DNA of 64,000 nucleotides from Litchfieldia stipae (GCF_014837155.1 NZ_JACYHA010000019.1:1-64000); one strand, 5' to 3'. Shown: positions 54,441 to 63,096, counted from the stretch's first letter. Notes: generated by a model not told the origin, from the letters alone. A program made the numbers and translations.

Positions 54441-55583
54441 ATGTTAGCTGTCCATTTTGGAGCGGGGAATATTGGAAGAGGCTTTATCGGTAGTCTATTA
54501 TCAAAAGCGGGCTATGAAGTATGCTTTGTTGATGTAAATGAGGAAATCGTCAATTTATTAAATGAAAAGCATGAATATCGCGTGGTTCTTGCTGATGAAA
54601 ATAGTCAGGAAGAAATCGTAACAAATGTAAGAGGAATTAACAGTATTCAAAACCCAGAAGAAGTAGTGAACGCGATTGCGACTGCTGATCTAGTAACAAC
54701 AGCAGTTGGACCGAACATTCTTGCCATCATTTCAGGCTCGATTGCTAAAGGACTAAAAAAGAGAATCGAACAAACTGACAAACCCTTAAATGTGATTGCT
54801 TGTGAAAATATGATTGGTGGAAGTGCATTTCTGAAGGAGAAGGTATACGAACAACTGACTGACACAGAAAAGCAGCAGTTTGATAATCAATTTGCTTTCC
54901 CTAATGCAGCGGTTGACCGAATTGTTCCAAACCAAACAAACGAAGACAAGCTGATGGTATCTGTTGAACCGTTTTTTGAATGGGTCGTAGATCGTTCAAA
55001 AATGATTGGTGATGTTCCAGTGATTGATGGAGTCACATTTGTTGAAGACTTAGCTCCATTTATCGAAAGAAAGCTATTTACGGTAAATACAGGTCACGCA
55101 GCAGCAGCTTATTTAGGCTATCAAGCTGGCTTAGAAACCATTAAGGATGCGATGGAGCGTCCTGAAGTGTTACAGGCGGTTAAGGACACGTTAAAGGAAA
55201 CAGGAACGGTTCTCGTCAATAAATATGACTTTAATTATGATGAGCATATGAAGTATGTGGCAAAAATTGTTGGTAGATTTACAAATCCATTCATCAACGA
55301 TGAAATCCCTCGTGTAGCCAGAGGTCCACTACGTAAGCTAGGACCAAATGATCGTTTAATCAGTCCGGCTACTCAATTTTATGCGCATGTTGAAGGTCAG
55401 CCTGTTCATTTAGCGAAAGTTATTGCAGCTGCGCTAAAATATGATTTCCCACAGGATGAGGAAGCCGTTGCACTACAAGCAAAAGTGAAAGAACTAGGTT
55501 ATGAAAAAGCAATTTATGACGTATGTGGACTTGAACAAGGGCATCCACTTGTTAAACTTATTTTAGAGGAATTAAATAAATAG
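54441..55583 (+). CDS. mtlD: Mannitol-1-phosphate 5-dehydrogenase
   Basis: NAD-dependent oxidation of mannitol-1-phosphate to fructose-6-phosphate. It has 380 residues. The N-terminal dinucleotide-binding motif is HFGAGNIGRGFIG; the catalytic region has KLFTVNTGHAAAAYLGY with the conserved Lys. It is the last gene of mtlR-mtlF-mtlD, before a terminator. Confidence 0.97.
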   Translation: MLAVHFGAGNIGRGFIGSLLSKAGYEVCFVDVNEEIVNLLNEKHEYRVVLADENSQEEIVTNVRGINSIQNPEEVVNAIATADLVTTAVGPNILAIISGSIAKGLKKRIEQTDKPLNVIACENMIGGSAFLKEKVYEQLTDTEKQQFDNQFAFPNAAVDRIVPNQTNEDKLMVSVEPFFEWVVDRSKMIGDVPVIDGVTFVEDLAPFIERKLFTVNTGHAAAAYLGYQAGLETIKDAMERPEVLQAVKDTLKETGTVLVNKYDFNYDEHMKYVAKIVGRFTNPFINDEIPRVARGPLRKLGPNDRLISPATQFYAHVEGQPVHLAKVIAAALKYDFPQDEEAVALQAKVKELGYEKAIYDVCGLEQGHPLVKLILEELNK

Positions 55584-55593
55584 CTAGTAGAAG

Positions 55594-55625
55594 AAGACTT
55601 GCCAAGAGTGGTAAGTCTTTTTTTA
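55594..55625 (+). terminator. Terminator of the mannitol genes
   Basis: AAGACTTGCC pairs with GGTAAGTCTT over 10 bp (one G-U); a T run follows. Confidence 0.9.
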
Positions 55626-55706
55626 TTGCAATCAAGGAAGGGAAATTGGTAGAGGATACAGAATAAGTATGAATCGACAAAATTTTTAGAAAAAGGGGAA
55701 TGAGAC

Positions 55707-56885
55707 ATGAAGGAAGAGTACAAAAAGGATACAATGGTCCTGCATGCGGATCATGAATGGGGTGTGAAAGACGGTACGGTAGCACCTGCGATTTACTATA
55801 CCTCGACGTTTCCTGCAAATGACGCTGCAGAGTTTGCCGATATGGCAAGTAGACCTCTTCATCCACAATACTATACTCGTTACGGGAATCCAGTCCATGA
55901 AAGAGTGAAGGCTATTATGGCCGAGCTAGAAGGAACAGAAACGGCATTGGTTACTGGGTCTGGAATGGGGGCGATTGCGACAACCCTTTTGTCATTAGTG
56001 TCAGCGGGTGATCATGTCATAGCCCAAACAAGACATTATATGAGCACAACGAAAATCATGGACGATATGCTCCCACGATTTGGGGTAGAGGTAACGATTG
56101 TAGAACAAACAGATTTGGCTGCATTTGAGCAAGCGATAAAGCCAAACACAAAGCTAATCATGCTTGAAACACCAGCAAACCCAACATTAGTGTTGACAGA
56201 TTTGGAAGCTGTTGCGACGTTAGCTAAATCACATGGGATCGTTCTCGTGGCAGATAACACGTTTGCGTCACCGCTAAATCAACGTCCTCATGACCTAGGA
56301 GTGGATGTGGTTGTACACAGTGCTACGAAATATTTAGGGGGGCATAGTGATATTACAGCGGGTGTAATTTGTACAAGTCATGAGTTGGCAGAGAGGATTT
56401 GGGACACCCACACATCGATAGGATCTGTCCTGTCTCCCATGGATGCTTGGTTATTATTACGTGGCTTACGAACCTTACCAGTAAGAATAGAACGAATTAA
56501 TTCGAATGCGTTAGCTTTGGCAGAATTTCTTGAGAATCAACCTGAGATTGAACAAGTGTTTTACCCTGGGTTAGTGAGTCACCCTCAGCATGAACTGGCT
56601 CTCAAGCAGATGAAAGGCTTCGGTGCAGTCATCGCATTTGCGATTAAAGGGGATTACGCAGCGACTCAGAGATTTGTGAGTGCCTTGAATCTCTCAATCA
56701 ATGCAGTAAGTCTAGGTGGGGTAGAGTCCTTAGTCATCCATACTGCCGCGATGTGGGAGGGGGCTTTAAATGAAGAGCAAATGAAGACGGCTGGAATTCC
56801 GGCTAACTTTGTGCGTTACTCAGTAGGACTAGAGCATATTGAAGATTTGAAGGCCGATGTGTTACAGGCGTTGAAGGAGATATAA
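55707..56885 (+). CDS. Cys/Met metabolism PLP-dependent enzyme (trans-sulfuration family)
   Basis: Fold-type I PLP enzyme of 392 residues. The cofactor Lys is in HSATKYLGGHSDITAGV, with YTRYGNPVHERV and GSGMGAIATTLLSL at the N-terminal side. The family includes cystathionine gamma-synthase, beta-lyase, O-acetylhomoserine sulfhydrylase and methionine gamma-lyase; which one applies cannot be decided here. ATG 55707 follows AAAAGGGGAATG. It has no operon partner. Confidence 0.88.
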   Translation: MKEEYKKDTMVLHADHEWGVKDGTVAPAIYYTSTFPANDAAEFADMASRPLHPQYYTRYGNPVHERVKAIMAELEGTETALVTGSGMGAIATTLLSLVSAGDHVIAQTRHYMSTTKIMDDMLPRFGVEVTIVEQTDLAAFEQAIKPNTKLIMLETPANPTLVLTDLEAVATLAKSHGIVLVADNTFASPLNQRPHDLGVDVVVHSATKYLGGHSDITAGVICTSHELAERIWDTHTSIGSVLSPMDAWLLLRGLRTLPVRIERINSNALALAEFLENQPEIEQVFYPGLVSHPQHELALKQMKGFGAVIAFAIKGDYAATQRFVSALNLSINAVSLGGVESLVIHTAAMWEGALNEEQMKTAGIPANFVRYSVGLEHIEDLKADVLQALKEI

Positions 56886-56913
56886 ACTCGAGTTGCTGGA
56901 TCAACAATCGAAC

Positions 56914-56950
56914 GAATAAAAAGGCATGCCACTACTCCTAGTGACATGCC
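56914..56950 (-). terminator. Terminator of the TetR/ABC operon (minus strand)
   Basis: On the minus strand GGCATGTCAC pairs with GTGGCATGCC (one G-U), followed by TTTTTATTC. The hairpin also lies just after the PLP enzyme gene and may serve it weakly. Confidence 0.75.
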
Positions 56951-56960
56951 AAATGGAGTC

Positions 56961-57611
56961 TTATTTTTTAGGTGAAAGTCCATGCATTAAAAAGTGTACC
57001 GTTCGTTCGATTTCCTCTTCATCGTTCCACTGTGCCTCTGGAACAATAATGTATCTTGCGATGATGTAACCGAACACAGTCGAACCGGTAAAACGAATGA
57101 CACTATACGGAGGCATTTCAATGATTTGACCCTTTACTTGATAATGCTTAACTAATTGTTCGAGCTTCGCAAATACTTTTAGAGCGACATGCTCTTTGAA
57201 TTGTTCACGTAATTCAGGTTGAAAGGGAATTTCCTGAATTAAGATTCGAAAGAGTGGCATGTTTTGTTGAAGGAACTTCATACGATTTACAATCATCGCT
57301 CGGATAAAATCCTCGAAGCTTTCATATTCTTGATTTAATACTTTATTAAGATCTTTAATGACAAAGGGAGCGATAAATTTAGCCATGACTGGAGCCACAA
57401 TAGATAAGAGCAGCTCTTTTTTTGTTTTATAATGTCTAAAGATCGTCCCCTCTGCCACACCAGCTTTTCTAGCAATCTCACTAGTTGAGGTCGAAGCATA
57501 GCCTTTCTCAGCAAAAAAACCAACAGCAGCTGCAAGAATTTTCTTTTGTTTATCTGTTAATTCATCGTCCTGATCAAATAAGTCGTCAATTATTTTCTCA
57601 TCCTCTAGCAT
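56961..57611 (-). CDS. TetR/AcrR family regulator
   Basis: Repressor of 216 residues. The N-terminal helix-turn-helix (ILAAAVGFFAEKGYASTSTSEIARKAGVAEGTIFRHYKTK region, about 25-64) is typical; the C-terminal ligand domain is unique to this protein. It is the third gene of the minus-strand ABC exporter operon and probably controls it through the two palindromes at 59461 and 59505. The inducing compound is unknown. Confidence 0.92.
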   Translation of the reverse strand: MLEDEKIIDDLFDQDDELTDKQKKILAAAVGFFAEKGYASTSTSEIARKAGVAEGTIFRHYKTKKELLLSIVAPVMAKFIAPFVIKDLNKVLNQEYESFEDFIRAMIVNRMKFLQQNMPLFRILIQEIPFQPELREQFKEHVALKVFAKLEQLVKHYQVKGQIIEMPPYSVIRFTGSTVFGYIIARYIIVPEAQWNDEEEIERTVHFLMHGLSPKK

Positions 57612-57673
57612 GATATACTCCTTTTACCCATTATTAACCCGTAGTTTATAGTAAAAAGTAGACTATGTCGATG

Positions 57674-58702
57674 TTATATTTTTCGGTATCTTCGTAAGGC
57701 AACGACATTCAACACCATGAATAGAAGGGAAAAACCTAACAAAATAAGTAGATTCAAGTAAATCTCACCGAAGCCATATCCTCTCACCATTACATCTCGT
57801 AACGCATCAGCTGCGTAGTAAAGGGGAGTAAATGGCGCAATCCAGCTTAACCATTCCGAAATGGTATCCAAATTAAATAACCCAGAGAAGAAAATTTGTG
57901 GCACGACAACAATCGGGATAAATTGAATCATTTGAAGCTCATTATTTGCAAAGGCTGATAGTAAAATGCCTAATGTCAGCGCACATAGAGATAGAAATAG
58001 AGTGATTAACAATACATACCCAAACATACCCTCCATCAGCATGCCAAGGACATAAATGGCATAGGCGGCAATAATGGTCGCTTGAACCATCGTGAATAAT
58101 CCGAAGCCGAGAACATATCCAATAACAATTTCCCATTTGCGTAAAGGACTAGCTAGCAATCTCTCAAGTGTTCCAGTCGTTCGTTCACGTAAAAATGAAA
58201 CCCCTGCAATTAAAAACACAAAGAAGAATACAAAGAAGCCAAGGAGCACGGGTCCGAAATAATCAAACTGACCCATTTCACTAGAACCATGCAAGTATTG
58301 AATCGGGAAATCTATGGCAATACCGTCATTTTGCAAGGCTGACAAGGACGTTTTTATCCATCCTGCAGTTACGCCATTGACACTTGGATCACTACCTTCA
58401 AGATAGATACTTGGTGGCATCTGTGCAAAATCAATATAGCCATCGAGGAAGGCAGCTGCTAATTGCTCTAGTGCTTCATCAGAATGTGAAAACTCAATCA
58501 ATTCGACTTGATCGTTATCAAGTTGATTTAAAACAGACTCTGGTGCTTGAACAATCCCAATAGTAGGAATATAGTCATCGCCGTTAAATACTAAGTGAAG
58601 CATTGTTATAACAAGAATGGGTGCAAAAATCAGCAATCCCATCGTCCGTTTGTCACGAATAATTTGTCGTAAGATCCGAATCGCTAATGCTTTAATTCGC
58701 AT
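57674..58702 (-). CDS. ABC-2 type exporter permease
   Basis: Permease of 342 residues with one N-terminal helix, a large extracellular loop, then five helices; the ABC-2 signature region is VSFLRERTTGTLERLLASPL. I start at ATG 58702, which follows GGAGGTGCTC and overlaps the end of the ATPase gene; a longer frame at 58738 is inside that gene. It probably exports a drug or lipid-like compound. Confidence 0.9.
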   Translation of the reverse strand: MRIKALAIRILRQIIRDKRTMGLLIFAPILVITMLHLVFNGDDYIPTIGIVQAPESVLNQLDNDQVELIEFSHSDEALEQLAAAFLDGYIDFAQMPPSIYLEGSDPSVNGVTAGWIKTSLSALQNDGIAIDFPIQYLHGSSEMGQFDYFGPVLLGFFVFFFVFLIAGVSFLRERTTGTLERLLASPLRKWEIVIGYVLGFGLFTMVQATIIAAYAIYVLGMLMEGMFGYVLLITLFLSLCALTLGILLSAFANNELQMIQFIPIVVVPQIFFSGLFNLDTISEWLSWIAPFTPLYYAADALRDVMVRGYGFGEIYLNLLILLGFSLLFMVLNVVALRRYRKI

Positions 58703-59429
58703 GATGAGCACCTCCGTAGAATAGAAAGACATCTTCAATGGAGGCTGTTTCTGTTTGTTGCTTTAACTCATCAGGGGTACCTACTGCAATCAATGAGCCA
58801 ACACGAATAAGCCCTAATCGATCACATTTTTCAGCCTCATCCATGACATGGGTTGTAATAATAATCGTTGTTCCCTTCTTTTTTAAATCGTAAAATGCCT
58901 CCCAAATGCTTTTCCGTAAAACAGGGTCAATCCCAACAGTAGGTTCGTCAAGAATTAATAATTCAGGCTGATGAAGAAGGGAAATCGCTAATGAAAGCCT
59001 TCGCTTCATTCCGCCTGAATAGGAGGAAACAAGCTTATTCACATGCTCTGACAGTTGAACCATCTGCATGACTTCATCTATTCGTTGTTTCTGTTTCTTT
59101 CCGTGAAGACCATAGAGTAATGCAAAAAACTCGAGGTTTTCCTTTGCAGTCAATTCACCGTAAAGGGCATCAGATTGCGCCATATAGCCGATGCGTTCGA
59201 TTAATTGTAATGAAGGCAATTTCTCGTGAAAGAGATAGGCCGCACCTTTTGAAGGAATGTCTAATCCTACTAGGTTTTTAACTAAGGTTGTTTTTCCAGC
59301 ACCAGATGGACCGAGTAGGCCAAAAATTTCACCTTCATAAATTTCAAGCTCAACCTCTTTTAAAACATGTTGTTTCCCAAATGATTTTGAAACATTTTCA
59401 ATGGAGACAAGTGCTTTGCTCGTATTCAA
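58692..59429 (-). CDS. ABC exporter ATP-binding protein
   Basis: ATPase of 245 residues with Walker A GPSGAGKT, signature YSGGMKRRLSLA, Walker B LLILDEPTVGID and switch His in TTHVMDEAEKC, as in drug exporters of the ABC-2 class. I choose TTG 59429, nine bases after TAGGAG; the upstream TTG at 59438 directly abuts that site. It is the first gene of the ATPase-permease-TetR operon. Confidence 0.92.
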   Translation of the reverse strand: MNTSKALVSIENVSKSFGKQHVLKEVELEIYEGEIFGLLGPSGAGKTTLVKNLVGLDIPSKGAAYLFHEKLPSLQLIERIGYMAQSDALYGELTAKENLEFFALLYGLHGKKQKQRIDEVMQMVQLSEHVNKLVSSYSGGMKRRLSLAISLLHQPELLILDEPTVGIDPVLRKSIWEAFYDLKKKGTTIIITTHVMDEAEKCDRLGLIRVGSLIAVGTPDELKQQTETASIEDVFLFYGGAHHAN

Positions 59430-59460
59430 GAATCTCAACTCCTAAATATGATATTTTAAA

Positions 59461-59478
59461 AGTGAGTAATCACTCACT
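59461..59478. promoter_or_regulatory. TetR operator, promoter-proximal copy
   Basis: AGTGAGTAATCACTCACT is an 18-bp near-palindrome just downstream of the exporter's minus-strand -10 (TATAAT, 59494-59489). A repressor here would block transcription. The second copy is 44 bp away. Confidence 0.8.
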
Positions 59479-59504
59479 ACTTATTTCGATTATACATTAA
59501 ACAA

Positions 59505-59522
59505 AGTGAGTAATCACTCATT
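59505..59522. promoter_or_regulatory. TetR operator, upstream copy
   Basis: AGTGAGTAATCACTCATT, the same palindrome with a changed edge, lies over the -35 region of the exporter promoter. It is about 92 bp before the divergent cysteine desulfurase gene and could influence it too. Confidence 0.78.
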
Positions 59523-59613
59523 TTTTTGAAAAATAAGCAATCACCTACCCTACAATTCAACGACATTTATAGTAAAATAATCATTATTGATCAGTAGAAA
59601 GGAGCCGGTTGAA

Positions 59614-60723
59614 ATGAACAAAATCTATTTAGATTACAACGCAAGTACACCCATTGCTGAAGAAGTGATTGATGCGATGCTTCCATATTTAAAGAGTGGC
59701 TACGGAAATCCTTCATCAACTCATTGGGCAGGGCAAGAGACGAAAGAAGCGATTGTGAAAGCACGACATCAAGTAGCGGATCTTTTGTCATGTGATCCCG
59801 AGGAAGTGATTTTTACAAGTGGTGGAAGTGAAGCGAACAATCACGCATTAAAGGGTGTGTTCTTCGCCAAAAGAAATAAAGGAAATCATATTATTACAAC
59901 AAAAGTTGAGCACCCTGCGATCCTTAATCCATGTAAGTTTCTTGAAACATTAGGAGCAGAGATTACATATGTGGATGTTGATCAATTTGGGAAGGTCAAC
60001 CCAGAGGATATTGAATGCGCGATTAACGACAAGACCATCTTAATTAGTGTCATGCATGCAAACAATGAGGTTGGAACCATTCAACCAATCAAAGAAATTG
60101 CCAAGATTGCCAAGAAATATAACATTACCTTCCACACGGATGCTTCTCAATCAATTGGAAAGATACCGACGAAAGTCGATGAGTTAGGTGTAGACCTTCT
60201 AACGATTGCTGGACATAAACTGTATGCACCTAAAGGAGTCGGTGCATTATATATACGAAAAGGAACAAGCATCGATCCGTTCATTCATGGTGCCGGTCAT
60301 GAGGATGGAAGAAGAGCGGGGACCGAGAATATCCTACAAATCGTTGGTTTAGGTAAGGCATGTGAGCTGGCGATGAATAGTCATAACGATATTTTCACGC
60401 TTCGAAATTATTTCTGGGAGGAGCTCCAAAGTCACTTCGGAGACAATGTTATTCTTAACGGAAACATTGATGAGATTTTACCCAATACGCTAAATGTTAG
60501 TTTTCTTGGTAAAATTGGACAGGAGCTGTTAGCGCAAACGCCAGAAATTGCCGCATCGACCGGTTCAGCATGTCACTCGGGTAGTGTTCAACTATCGCCT
60601 GTGCTAGAAGCTATGCAGGTGAATGAAACAATAGGCAAAGGAACTATTCGCTTCAGTCTAGGCCGCTATACAACAAAAGAAGAAATCGACACAGCTGTTG
60701 CGTTGCTTAAAAAAACTATGTAA
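59614..60723 (+). CDS. Cysteine desulfurase (NifS/IscS family)
   Basis: PLP enzyme of 369 residues. The cofactor Lys202 is in TIAGHKLYAPKG; the active-site Cys320 is in STGSACHSGS, in a short loop as in NifS-like members that can also act on selenocysteine. It removes sulfur (or selenium) from cysteine as a persulfide. ATG 59614 follows AAAGGAGCC; an in-frame start at 59587 would include the ribosome site. The selenophosphate synthetase gene lies 1.3 kb downstream on the same strand, so selenium delivery is a plausible role; a hairpin repeat and an own promoter for the next gene make co-transcription uncertain. Confidence 0.9.
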   Translation: MNKIYLDYNASTPIAEEVIDAMLPYLKSGYGNPSSTHWAGQETKEAIVKARHQVADLLSCDPEEVIFTSGGSEANNHALKGVFFAKRNKGNHIITTKVEHPAILNPCKFLETLGAEITYVDVDQFGKVNPEDIECAINDKTILISVMHANNEVGTIQPIKEIAKIAKKYNITFHTDASQSIGKIPTKVDELGVDLLTIAGHKLYAPKGVGALYIRKGTSIDPFIHGAGHEDGRRAGTENILQIVGLGKACELAMNSHNDIFTLRNYFWEELQSHFGDNVILNGNIDEILPNTLNVSFLGKIGQELLAQTPEIAASTGSACHSGSVQLSPVLEAMQVNETIGKGTIRFSLGRYTTKEEIDTAVALLKKTM

Positions 60724-60735
60724 AAGTATTAAGAC

Positions 60736-60860
60736 CTTAGCAGACTGAATACACGGAGACTCCCGTGGGATAAGTGACCAAAGTGAGACCCCGCAGGAGC
60801 TTTTGCGACGAGGAGGCTCACTGGGCATCCCACAGGACGCGGAGTGTATTCAGGCTGCGG
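60736..60860 (+). repeat. Long-hairpin intergenic repeat, copy 12
   Basis: Full-length copy with GTGGGAT/ATCCCAC inner arms, located between the cysteine desulfurase and glycosyltransferase genes. Confidence 0.9.
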
Positions 60861-60907
60861 GTTTCTACGCTACAATAAAACACATCCATTCCCCTTAAGC
60901 AAAAAAT

Positions 60908-60936
60908 GTGACAAATTGAAATAGTTTCATGATAAT
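60908..60936 (+). promoter_or_regulatory. Possible promoter of the glycosyltransferase-selD pair
   Basis: GTGACA (60908-60913), a 17-base spacer and GATAAT (60931-60936), about 70 bp before the glycosyltransferase start. The match is moderate. Confidence 0.45.
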
Positions 60937-61004
60937 TGATGCAGACTTATAGTAGGAAGAAACCTTTTTAAGTCCAAATATATGTATTTAAAAGGATGGA
61001 ATAA

Positions 61005-62000
61005 ATGAAGGTCGTATTAGCAACACCAAATTTTCACCAACCAAGAGGAAACACTGTGACGGTGCAGAGAATCGCTGATAGCCTTGAAGCAAAAGGTATC
61101 CAAACCGAGATTGTCTCGATGACTGAAGATTCCTCAGTGACTGCACTTCCGGAGGCAGATCTCATTCATGGGTTCCATGCCTATAAATTCTACACATTTA
61201 AAGAAAAGCTTACTCAAAAAATAGATTCGTATATCGTTTCAATTACAGGTACTGACCTTAATCATGATCTATTTAACAAAGATCGCCGTGATGATGTGAT
61301 TCGTTCATTAACAGAGGCAAAGGCCATCCATGTGTTTAATGAGAAAGCCAAACAAATCTTATGTCATGAGGTCCCAGGAATTGAGGATAAGATTTTCATC
61401 ATAGCTCAAGGAACGACTGAGTTTCCTACTGTTGAAATCAACGTAAAGAAAGAACCTGGAACATTATTGTTTCTATTACCAGCAGGGATTCGAGTCGTGA
61501 AGAATATCCCATTTGCTATCCATATGTTAAAAAATATCTATCAACAGAACCCCTCGATTCGACTCTGGATTATTGGTCCAATCATCGAAGAAGTAGAAGG
61601 CAAGCTCGTTCAAGAGTTAGTAGAGGAAAACAAAGAATGGGTGCAATACGTTGGTCCATTTCCACATTCAAGTATGGGAGCCATCTACAGCCAAGGGGAT
61701 ATTGCCTTAAATACGTCTCATTCTGAAGGCCAGCCAGCCGCCATTCTTGAAGCAATGGAGCATCAGCTTCCAGTGCTTGTTTCGAATAATCAAGGGAACT
61801 TGAGTATTGTCACGCATGAGGAAACAGGTCTTGTGTATAGCAATGAAAGTGAATTTCTTGATTTTGCTGAACGACTAGTGAATAATAACGAATTAAGGGC
61901 GAAAATTGGTAAGCGTGCAAAAGACTATATTATGAACCATCATTCTGGAACATATGAGGTAGATGCATTTATCGATATTTATAAAAACGTTCTTAAATGA
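61005..62000 (+). CDS. GT4-type glycosyltransferase, SenB-like (putative selenosugar synthase)
   Basis: GT-B glycosyltransferase of 331 residues. The N-terminal domain has FHQPRGNTVTVQRIADSL and a central SITGTDLNHDL; the C-terminal donor domain has GPFPHSSMGAIYSQGD, then SEGQPAAILEAMEHQLPVLVS with the catalytic Glu pair. The TGTDL-x2-D segment followed by a SL-x2-A-x-A-I-x-V-F strand, and the late pattern, recall SenB, which joins selenophosphate to a UDP-sugar in selenoneine synthesis. selD starts 20 bp after its stop codon with no terminator between, so the two form an operon. I infer selenium use from this context; an ordinary glycosyltransferase such as a BshA relative is the alternative. 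Confidence 0.7.
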   Translation: MKVVLATPNFHQPRGNTVTVQRIADSLEAKGIQTEIVSMTEDSSVTALPEADLIHGFHAYKFYTFKEKLTQKIDSYIVSITGTDLNHDLFNKDRRDDVIRSLTEAKAIHVFNEKAKQILCHEVPGIEDKIFIIAQGTTEFPTVEINVKKEPGTLLFLLPAGIRVVKNIPFAIHMLKNIYQQNPSIRLWIIGPIIEEVEGKLVQELVEENKEWVQYVGPFPHSSMGAIYSQGDIALNTSHSEGQPAAILEAMEHQLPVLVSNNQGNLSIVTHEETGLVYSNESEFLDFAERLVNNNELRAKIGKRAKDYIMNHHSGTYEVDAFIDIYKNVLK

Positions 62001-62020
62001 GTCAATAAGGAGTGAACATT

Positions 62021-63070
62021 ATGTCAAAAGAAGAAATCATTAAATTAACTTCTTTATCGTCAAAAGGTGGCTGAGGATGCAAAATTGGTCCTGAGGACCT
62101 GGCGCAGGTGCTGCGTCATTTACCTAAATCTGTCCCTGATCCAAACTTACTTGTAGGTTTAGATACTTCTGATGATGCAGGAGTATATAAAATAAATGAA
62201 GAAACTGCACTTGTTCAAACATTGGACTTCTTTACACCGATTGTGGATGATCCATATATGTTTGGTCAAATTGCAGCAGCGAATTCACTTAGTGATGTCT
62301 ATGCCATGGGAGGCAAACCAATTACGGTTATGAACATTGTTGGGTTCCCAATTAACACACTTGATAAGAGTGTATTAGCTGATATACTTCGTGGTGGTGC
62401 AGACAAAGTAAGAGAGTCTGGTGCCGTATTAGTTGGTGGTCATTCAATTGATGATAATGAACCAAAGTTCGGTCTTTCTGTTACTGGTCTTGTTCATCCT
62501 GAGCGAGTACGTGCCAATGTTGGTGCTAAGCCTGGTGACCGACTTATTTTAACAAAACCAATTGGTGTAGGGATTCTGACTACAGCGATTAAGCGTGACC
62601 TGCTATCAAAAGAAAGCATAGATGAGGTCATGACTGTAATGGCAACACTAAACAAATATGCAGCTGAAGCGATGGAAGAGTTTGATGTGACGGCGTGTAC
62701 AGATATTACTGGCTTTGGCTTACTTGGTCATACATTAGAAATGGCTGAAGGAAGCAATGTTGGAATTACTGTGAACAGCAAGGATGTGCCGATTTTAGCA
62801 GGAACGAGAGAGCTTGCTGAACAAGGGATTATTCCTGGTGGAACGAAGAAGAATCACAAATGGATTGCTGATCGCGTTGACTATGATCAACATGTCGATG
62901 CAGTCGATCAAATGATTCTTTGTGATGCAGTAACTTCTGGCGGACTCCTCATTTCTGTTTCTGAAGCAGATGCTGAACGTTTCCAACAAGCACTTCTTGA
63001 GAAGGATGTAACATCTTCGATCATTGGTGTTGTAACAAATGAATCACCTGGTCGAATCAAAGTTATCTAA
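62021..63070 (+). CDS. selD: Selenide, water dikinase with selenocysteine (UGA read-through)
   Basis: Makes selenophosphate from selenide and ATP. The true start is ATG 62021, eight bases after AAGGAG. The frame runs through TGA at 62072-62074, which must encode Sec18 in the catalytic GGUGCK motif (E. coli SelD has Cys17 and Lys20 there; here Sec18 and Lys21). The protein then continues without interruption to 349 residues with the family segments DDAGVY, DFFTPIVDDPY and GGHSIDD. Automatic callers would start at GTG 62108 and lose the active site. A hairpin after the TGA fits a bacterial SECIS. It is co-transcribed with the glycosyltransferase. Confidence 0.93.
62101..62117 (+). promoter_or_regulatory. 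Candidate bacterial SECIS element
   Basis: GGCGCAG (62101-62107) pairs with CTGCGTC (62111-62117) over 7 bp with one G-U, leaving loop GTG. The loop begins with G and lies 33 nt after the UGA, inside the usual bacterial range of about 16-37 nt. A shorter alternative stem, GGTCC-TGA-GGACC (62087-62099), also exists. Confidence 0.6.
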
Positions 63071-63096
63071 AAGGGCTCGAGTTTGAGTCCTTTTTA
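63069..63096 (+). terminator. Terminator after selD
   Basis: AAAAGGGCTC pairs with GAGTCCTTTT (one G-U) around loop GAGTTT; T residues follow. It separates selD from the next lipoprotein gene. Confidence 0.7.

Noticed and set aside
62072-62074. Stop codon in selD read as a pseudogene or sequencing error
   Set aside because: The flanking residues GG and GCK are exactly those around the catalytic residue, the frame is intact on both sides, and a SECIS-like hairpin follows; selenocysteine is the better explanation.
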